From NCBI GenBank assembly GCA_003242955.1, contig QJPH01000314.1:33134-97133 (forward strand): a DNA stretch of 64,000 nucleotides. Reading direction: 5' to 3'. Origin of the DNA: Candidatus Methylumidiphilus alinenensis (GTDB lineage Bacteria; Pseudomonadota; Gammaproteobacteria; Methylococcales; Methylococcaceae). Below are positions 58,407 through 64,000 of this stretch, piece by piece. Each line of letters opens with the position of its first letter. The first letter of the stretch is position 1. Made by a program: the position numbers and the translations under genes. The notes under the pieces are model-generated. The model was not told where the DNA came from. It was given only the letters and a program-made list of their open reading frames with translations, and did not search any database.

Positions 58407-59132
58407 TCAGTTAGTCAATACATTGCGAAGCTTATCCTTATCTATGATATGGATAGACTTGGCGTTGACGGTGACAAACCCCATGCCCTCAAAGTTTTTT
58501 AAAATACGGCTGACAGATTCTAGTGTCAGCCCCAAATATTTCCCTATTTCGAGGCGTGACAGGGTTAGTTTAATTTCTGTGCCTGAAAGCCCCCGACGAC
58601 TCAAACGGTCGGAAAGATCAAGCAGAAAGCCTACAACACGCTCTTCCGCCCCTCGCTGGCTTAGCAGATGGTGGCTGGTCTCCGCTGTCAGGGCTTGGCC
58701 GACATGGCGGAATAGTTCCCTCATCAAATTCGGCACCTCAAGGCACAGGCTGTCTATCTGTTCGGCGGGAATCTCGCAATAGGTCAAGGTTTCCAGGGCC
58801 AGCGCCGAGCAAGCATGCCGTTCATCGGCAAGGCCGTCAAAACCGAGCAGTTCGCCGGGTAAATAATAACCGGTAAGAAACTCATTGCCGTCCAGGTCCA
58901 AGCTCACCAGTTTGGCCGTGCCTGCCTTGATGGCGAGGATGCCACGAAACTTGTCACCCTGCCGATACAGGTAATCGCCCTTATGCAGGATTTTCCTGCG
59001 GGTGACGATATTGCTGATGCGCTCGACATCTTTTTGGCTGAGTCCGCGCGGGATGCATAAGTCGCTTAAGTTGCAATTCTGGCAGGTAATCTGCAGTTTA
59101 GTTTTGATTTCGCTGGAAACAAATGGAGTCAT
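58407..59132 (-). CDS. fnr: FNR-type oxygen-sensing regulator
   Basis: 241 residues. Cys17, Cys20 and Cys26 (TCQNCNLSDLCIP) and Cys119 (LETLTYCEIP) match the four ligands of the oxygen-sensitive [4Fe-4S] cluster of E. coli FNR. The helix-turn-helix IGKYLGLTLESVSRILKNFE keeps the Glu, Ser and Arg that read TTGAT half-sites. Controls the switch to low oxygen. Lies 32 bp after the zeta-like kinase gene in the same direction, so partial co-transcription is possible. Cysteine spacing makes the assignment firm. Confidence 0.95.
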   Translation of the reverse strand: MTPFVSSEIKTKLQITCQNCNLSDLCIPRGLSQKDVERISNIVTRRKILHKGDYLYRQGDKFRGILAIKAGTAKLVSLDLDGNEFLTGYYLPGELLGFDGLADERHACSALALETLTYCEIPAEQIDSLCLEVPNLMRELFRHVGQALTAETSHHLLSQRGAEERVVGFLLDLSDRLSRRGLSGTEIKLTLSRLEIGKYLGLTLESVSRILKNFEGMGFVTVNAKSIHIIDKDKLRNVLTN

Positions 59133-59164
59133 GACAAACCGGATGGTTAAATTTGTTACCTATT

Positions 59165-61360
59165 CTACCCTGCTTGGGCTTTGGTTTCGATGTCGGCAAC
59201 GGCATCCTGTAGCCTTATCATCCAAGGCTCTTTCGCACCGGGATCGACATGGAAAGCCAGCGAGGCATGTTTGTGCAACAAACCTTCCTCGCCCGATGCA
59301 TTGGGGTTTAATTGCCGTTTGACAACAAAATCCACCATGCGCCGGGTGTTATAGATTGCCAAAACCCGGTTTCCGTATTTGCCGGGGTAGATTTGATACG
59401 CCACATTGGTTTCGTCAAAGGCAGGGTTTCTATCCATTAGAGCTTCAATTTTCTCCCTATCCCCATTGGCCAAAATCTTCAAGATCGAATCGGCATGATG
59501 TCTGATCAATGATTTCAGGTACACCGTAAGCGTTTCGCTTTTCTGTGTTTCATGCAATGCCCTGACTTCGCTGTCGGCAAGGCCAAAACTTTCCGCCACA
59601 AGGTAATGTTTATCCCGCTCCCCGTCATTGGCAAACAGCGATATTTTATCCAACGCCTCATGCTCCAAGGCATCCAAAAACGACCAGGGCGAACGTATGT
59701 GTTTATCAACCGTGACTACCCAAGGCAAAGCCCGCCCGGTTCTTTCAAACCGGTCCTTGACACTACAGATGACCCCGGAACGGGATAATTCATTTTCCCG
59801 GCCTTCGGGCTTGACGATGAACGCATCAATGGCGGCAATTTGGGTGTGAAAATCGGCTTCCGAATAGGCATTGATCACATTAAAGTAGCGCGGTTTATAG
59901 GGAATGCCCGTGCCGTCATAGAGTATGTTGATACGGGCTTCTTTGGCCCGATTGGCCACCAAGTCGCGTAGCCGATTGGCGAATGGTTCTATGAATATAT
60001 AATCGTCGCTATGATGATTCGCTGCCGTCATCACCGTATACAGGTCGCTACATTTGCGGAACTCATCCAATGAGGCAATGACAAAATTGTCACCGCATTG
60101 CGCGGCAGCGATTTCTTCCACTGCTGTTTTACCCGATCCGGCCCCACCCATGGACATAAACAGCTTTGGGTAAGGGTCAGGCGTTTTACCTTTGAAGATT
60201 GCCTCTTGGAGTTCATCCAGTTTTTTGCTCATTTTACTGAGCCTTTCGTAGCCTATTTCAACGGTGCGGGCCAACCTCTCATCTTCGCTCGCGGTGGCCA
60301 GCAGTTTATTTTTAAGATCTGGATTGTTGGCCAGCATGAATATCGTGGCATTGTCACCTTCGCATTGCTTGATTAACTCCTTTAATTCCGTCTGGCTGGC
60401 AGAACGCAAACCGGTCAACATATTGACATCAAGGCAGAACAGCGGCGCTTCGCCATGTTCTCCGATGCTGATGCCATCTATCTCATCTTTCTCCGCCACA
60501 CGGAGATTTTCCGTACCCGGCAAATAACCAATGACTTTTGCCGACAAACTAAGCGGCAAATCTGCCAATTGCAAACCGGCCACAAATAAATCCTTATTGA
60601 TGCTGGCAAGAGGCACCAAGCCGCCATTGACCGTGACTAGGCAATCTATTCCGTCCCCCGTCGTGTGCGATAAAAACGGTATGCTCGAAACAAACCGTTT
60701 GTTTTCAGGCCATTTTCCATACCCGTTGGGCCTGTTTTGCAAACATTTCGTGCGCGTGGGGTCAAGGGCATGTTTAAAGGCTAGGGTTATTTCCTCCACC
60801 GTGCTATCCAAATTATGCAGAACCACGGCATCGACCGCTTCTAACCGCCTAAAATCAATCCCCTGCTCATAAACACCTTTGAATGCCGGCAAGTTGGCAA
60901 GGGCCATGACAAAAACATCCAAAGTAAGCCGGTTGCCATAGTCAAATGGCCGCACTATGCGCATTCTTTGGTAAAAATTAGCCACCCGTTCGGCAATATT
61001 TCCCGTTTTGATCACAAAACCATTGCTGTCAAATAGTTCCGTACCCAGATTGCCCCCTCCATTCAAGACCAGACCCTCTATAATCATACGGAATCCCTTT
61101 CTTCTGTCTGCGTCTGGCATGGTTCCAGGCCTATGGTTTACGGTGGCTTGTTCCTTCCAGTCATGGAAAATTTCGCGATGGATGCGCGAAAATAGTTCGG
61201 TCAGGTAGGTGACCCGTTTGGCTTGGTCATGCGAAATGGTCGTCTCCGCCTCTTGTTGGAGGGTTGATAACAGCTTTCTAGCCCGTGCAATTGCAAGCGC
61301 GTTGCGTAATTTTTTAAGTTTTACCGCGCCAGGAATTTTTGGGATGGCAATTTTTATCAT
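59165..61360 (-). CDS. Large zeta-toxin-like P-loop kinase with Fic-like N-terminal region
   Basis: 731 residues. Residues about 400-560 resemble a zeta-toxin kinase: Walker A GGAGSGKT (405-412), NFVIASLDEFRKCSD (DEFR at 432-435), INILYDGTGIPYKPRYFNVI, and RFERTGRALPWVVTVDKHI. Zeta toxins phosphorylate UDP-N-acetylglucosamine or other small molecules. Residues 137-144 (RPFDYGNR) resemble a degenerate Fic motif (HPFxxGNGR) lacking the His and one Gly, inside a helical context. Residues 230-340 are a beta-rich domain I cannot place. No epsilon-like antitoxin gene is adjacent. Transcribed toward fnr, divergent from the transglutaminase. The kinase part is clear; the Fic part is speculative. Confidence 0.75.
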   Translation of the reverse strand: MIKIAIPKIPGAVKLKKLRNALAIARARKLLSTLQQEAETTISHDQAKRVTYLTELFSRIHREIFHDWKEQATVNHRPGTMPDADRRKGFRMIIEGLVLNGGGNLGTELFDSNGFVIKTGNIAERVANFYQRMRIVRPFDYGNRLTLDVFVMALANLPAFKGVYEQGIDFRRLEAVDAVVLHNLDSTVEEITLAFKHALDPTRTKCLQNRPNGYGKWPENKRFVSSIPFLSHTTGDGIDCLVTVNGGLVPLASINKDLFVAGLQLADLPLSLSAKVIGYLPGTENLRVAEKDEIDGISIGEHGEAPLFCLDVNMLTGLRSASQTELKELIKQCEGDNATIFMLANNPDLKNKLLATASEDERLARTVEIGYERLSKMSKKLDELQEAIFKGKTPDPYPKLFMSMGGAGSGKTAVEEIAAAQCGDNFVIASLDEFRKCSDLYTVMTAANHHSDDYIFIEPFANRLRDLVANRAKEARINILYDGTGIPYKPRYFNVINAYSEADFHTQIAAIDAFIVKPEGRENELSRSGVICSVKDRFERTGRALPWVVTVDKHIRSPWSFLDALEHEALDKISLFANDGERDKHYLVAESFGLADSEVRALHETQKSETLTVYLKSLIRHHADSILKILANGDREKIEALMDRNPAFDETNVAYQIYPGKYGNRVLAIYNTRRMVDFVVKRQLNPNASGEEGLLHKHASLAFHVDPGAKEPWMIRLQDAVADIETKAQAG

Positions 61361-61451
61361 GATTCCAACCTTTTAAGCATAGTTTAACTTTTCGCCTTAC
61401 CCATTTTACCGCCAAAAACCAACAGTTACCCATTCTGATTTGCAGAACATC

Positions 61452-63464
61452 ATGAAGACAAAACTTTCACTCGCCGATGATAGGCAAAACCTAGGCTGGT
61501 TGCTTGGGGCAGTCGTATTTGTAGCCGCACCCCATGTGTTTAATTTAGCACCGATTGTCATGGCCTACTTTGGCCTATTGGCAGTTTGGTTCTTTGCTGC
61601 CCTCTATTTTAAATTCAGCCTACCCGGTAAGGCATTGCTTTTTCTGCTCACACTGGGCGGAGCCGGCATCGTGCTTATGACTTATCATCGAGTTTGGGGT
61701 CAAGAAGCCGGCTCCAGTCTGTTCATTGTTGGCTTAGGCTTGAAGCTATTGGAGACAAAAAGCCAACGGGATGCCTATTTATTGGCATACCTCGCCATTT
61801 TTGTCGCCCTCACCCAATACTTGTTCTCGCAAAGCATCCCAATGGCCGGCTATACCTTGATTGCAGTCATATTGCTGGTGGCCGCTATGATTGGGTTAAA
61901 TAGTAATAATGCATTTCCGGCCAAGGCGCGCTTAACTCTGGCAATTCAGATGGTTACCCAAGCCATGCCGTTGATGCTGCTTCTGTTTGTATTCTTCCCG
62001 CGTATCCAAGGTCCGTTATGGGAATTGCCAGATGACAGCCATGCTGCAAAAACCGGCTTGGTCGACACCATCTCCCTTGGTTCATTCAATCATCTGGCAC
62101 TTTCCCAAGAAACTGCCTTCCGCGTGGACTTCGGGGCCGATCTTCCACCAGCTAAAATGCGCTATTGGCGGGGTCCGGTATTTTGGTTCACCAATGGCGA
62201 TAAATGGACATTATTGCCTACGATGCCTATCCTGTCAGGAACTGAACCACGGTTAAATGGCGGCTTCCACAGTTACCTCATCACCATAGAACCCCATCAA
62301 CAGCGTTGGGTTTTCGCACTAGACCTGCCTGATTCAATTCCTGACGAATTGGAAAAAACCACCGATTATCAATTATTAGCCAAAACAGACATCACCGAGC
62401 GCAAACAGTACCGACTATCCTCAGGAACGGTTTACACAACTGGCCCATTAAACAACAGGGAGACTAAAAGGGCTCTGCAACTGCCACCTAACATAGGCAG
62501 CCGACTGCAAACATTGGTAAAAGGCTGGAAGGAAGAAAACCCTAGTCCAAAAAGTTTGGTGGATAGAGCCTTGCGTTATTTTCGAGAGGAGAAATTTTAC
62601 TACACACTGAATCCGCCACTTCTTCATGACAATCCGGTGGAAACTTTCCTATTCGTGACGCGACGCGGCTTTTGTGAACACTTCGCGACCTCTTTCGTAA
62701 TTTTGATGCGAATCGGTGGTGTTCCTGCCCGTGTGGTCACTGGCTACCAAGGTGGTCAATGGAACAGTGTGGGCCGCTTTTTGGAGGTCAAACAAGCCGA
62801 TGCCCATGCATGGGCCGAAGTCTGGCTACCAGAGTCTGGCTGGACACGCGTCGATCCCACTGCGGCGGTAGCCCCGGAACGGATTGAACATGGCGTGGAT
62901 GTGGAAACCCAAGTTGCCTTTGGTGAAATCCGCTTCAACCTGATGGGTGATTTGGCGGCATCTCGTGGCTTGGGCTTTAGAAACCTCTCGAGACGGGCCA
63001 GAATGATTGCTGCAAGCATAGATCATGGCTGGAATAGCTGGGTTCTCGCCTATGGCACAGAAAACCAAGGACGATTTTTTCAATGGCTGGGAGTATTTGA
63101 CTGGCGGATGATAGCCGCCTGGGTGTCTAACGGTTTAATCTTTTCCCTTCTGGCAGTAGCTTGGTTTATCTTGCCGAAACGAAGCGCCAACAACGACCCG
63201 GCAAAACGCATTTATCAAAAGTTTCTGAAAAAAATCGCGGATCATGGGGTCATCCCGCATATAGGGGAAGGCCCAGTCCATTTTTCTGAGCGCGTAGTCA
63301 AGAACAAGCCTGAACTGGCAAAATCAGTCAAATGCATCACACAACTTTATGTTCGAATTCGATATGAGCCATTTCACGATGCCAATGATTTGAACACCCT
63401 AGCTGGCATGGTAAAGCGTCTTCCTAAACCCCGGCATTATCTATTCCCACCTTTTAAAGGTTGA
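61452..63464 (+). CDS. TgpA-type membrane transglutaminase
   Basis: 670 residues from the ATG at 61452 (a TTG at 61440 is in frame). Six to seven N-terminal membrane helices (DUF3488 region, about 15-190), a periplasmic transglutaminase core, a further helix near residue 555 (GLIFSLLAVAWFILPKR) and a C-terminal cytoplasmic DUF4129-like tail. Catalytic Cys in RRGFCEHFATSFVILMR, His in QADAHAWAEVWLPESGW and Asp in RVDPTAAV are all present. TgpA is essential in Pseudomonas. Usual partners, a MoxR ATPase and a DUF58 protein, are not adjacent. The stop is followed at once by a family B element. Confidence 0.93.
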   Translation: MKTKLSLADDRQNLGWLLGAVVFVAAPHVFNLAPIVMAYFGLLAVWFFAALYFKFSLPGKALLFLLTLGGAGIVLMTYHRVWGQEAGSSLFIVGLGLKLLETKSQRDAYLLAYLAIFVALTQYLFSQSIPMAGYTLIAVILLVAAMIGLNSNNAFPAKARLTLAIQMVTQAMPLMLLLFVFFPRIQGPLWELPDDSHAAKTGLVDTISLGSFNHLALSQETAFRVDFGADLPPAKMRYWRGPVFWFTNGDKWTLLPTMPILSGTEPRLNGGFHSYLITIEPHQQRWVFALDLPDSIPDELEKTTDYQLLAKTDITERKQYRLSSGTVYTTGPLNNRETKRALQLPPNIGSRLQTLVKGWKEENPSPKSLVDRALRYFREEKFYYTLNPPLLHDNPVETFLFVTRRGFCEHFATSFVILMRIGGVPARVVTGYQGGQWNSVGRFLEVKQADAHAWAEVWLPESGWTRVDPTAAVAPERIEHGVDVETQVAFGEIRFNLMGDLAASRGLGFRNLSRRARMIAASIDHGWNSWVLAYGTENQGRFFQWLGVFDWRMIAAWVSNGLIFSLLAVAWFILPKRSANNDPAKRIYQKFLKKIADHGVIPHIGEGPVHFSERVVKNKPELAKSVKCITQLYVRIRYEPFHDANDLNTLAGMVKRLPKPRHYLFPPFKG

Positions 63465-63616
63465 TACAGCGTTTTTAATGTCTATTGATTACTTTGTTTA
63501 TCGTTGGCGGCAAAGGCTTGCCGCCCTACAGCCCTTGATACGCAGTAGGTCGGCAACCCTTTGCCGACATGGGGGCATATATATGTAAGTAACTAGTAGA
63601 TATAGAACACGCTGTA
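63465..63616. repeat. Hairpin element family B, copy 3
   Basis: 152 bp with intact ends TACAGCGTT and AACACGCTGTA, beginning at the base after the transglutaminase stop codon. Same orientation as copy 2. Confidence 0.85.
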
Positions 63617-63652
63617 TTTACATTATTTTATGTGGTTTATTAAGTCTATCCC

Positions 63653-63875
63653 TGTGGAAAACAATGCCATGAAGCTTGTGGACAAGCTGCCGGCAGAAAG
63701 TGTAAAAGTTTATAAGTCCAATTTATCCACAGGATTAGGCAAGACGGTTTACTCTTTGTCCACATAGTTTAGAATAACGCATCTTTATGTTTCTAAACTG
63801 GATTCATTGGTTTTGCGCAAAAATCGTCAATACTAATAGTAATTAAAGATATTTTTATATATCTTTTTTATCATT
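63653..63875. other. DnaA-box cluster with AT-rich stretch, possible oriC
   Basis: Four DnaA-box-like 9-mers in 112 bp: TTTTCCACA (63653-63661, minus), TTGTCCACA (63677-63685, minus), TTATCCACA (63723-63731, plus, consensus) and TTGTCCACA (63756-63764, plus). The strand arrangement is two inward-facing pairs. An AT-rich tract (AAAGATATTTTTATATATCT, about 63845-63870) could be the unwinding element. No gene in 63617-63915. dnaA itself is not in the window. Confidence 0.45.
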
Positions 63876-63915
63876 GCGGGATGCATTGGAGCGTCAAGGT
63901 AAGCCTTGATAGCTA

Positions 63916-64000
63916 AAATGATTTCCAATAATGAATCCACTAAAACCGAAACAAATTGCCCACGAAAATCACAAACAAATCCTTCGCAAATCACCCTGCC
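63916..64000. repeat. Hairpin element family A, copy 5, cut by window edge
   Basis: The left part of a family A element, more diverged than the others (AAATGATTTCCAATAATG), same orientation as copies 1-3. It continues beyond the right edge. Confidence 0.75.

Overview
The window reads as chromosomal DNA of a free-living gammaproteobacterium. Two phosphoketolases, a second (N-type) rotary ATPase, an FNR-type oxygen sensor, a MoxR-like ATPase and many hairpin-type dispersed repeats fit an aerobic or microaerophilic methylotroph or methanotroph of the Methylococcales type. That placement is an inference: no methane or methanol oxidation gene is present. I recognised no tRNA, rRNA or CRISPR array.

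Layout. 1-4984 (minus): a specialised Hsp70 operon (TPR protein, J-like protein, GrpE-like factor, DnaK-like protein cut by the left edge). 5635-16177: phosphoketolase 1, a META-domain lipoprotein, a two-gene ABC exporter, purC, djlA, yajQ, a NYN/cold-shock fusion and a MoxR ATPase. 16400-43421: a long stress and envelope island. It holds a membrane-anchored double universal stress protein, two Crp-like regulators, a collagen-like lipoprotein, a transglutaminase-like protein, CheB-CheR and GGDEF-EAL signalling proteins, and a catalase. It also holds an MscS channel, an oleate hydratase and about fifteen very small stress proteins (BON, CsbD, DUF883, YqjE, DUF2934, DUF3309, Lmo0937 and Thivi_2564 types). 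43574-53235 (minus): phosphoketolase 2 translationally coupled to a complete N-ATPase operon in the order atpDCQRBEFAG, preceded by the wreck of a phosphoglucomutase gene. 54211-61360: cbpA-cbpM, a secreted lipase, a SYLF lipoprotein, fnr and a large zeta-toxin-like kinase. 61452-63464: a TgpA-type transglutaminase. At the right end, four DnaA-box-like sequences and an AT-rich stretch suggest a replication origin.

Two themes link the genes. First, a 16-bp palindrome (TGTKCG, four bases, CGMACA) occurs six times exactly and at least seven more times approximately. Several copies lie about 85-110 bp ahead of the small stress genes, and one lies ahead of each Crp-like regulator. This suggests an undescribed regulon. 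Second, at least nine families of 80-170 bp hairpin elements with terminal inverted repeats (labels A-J are mine) fill the intergenic space. Several have target-site duplications, one sits in frame inside atpR, and others supply the stop codons or C-termini of neighbouring genes. Phosphoketolase and the N-ATPase in one transcript would join acetyl-phosphate production to ion-gradient control.
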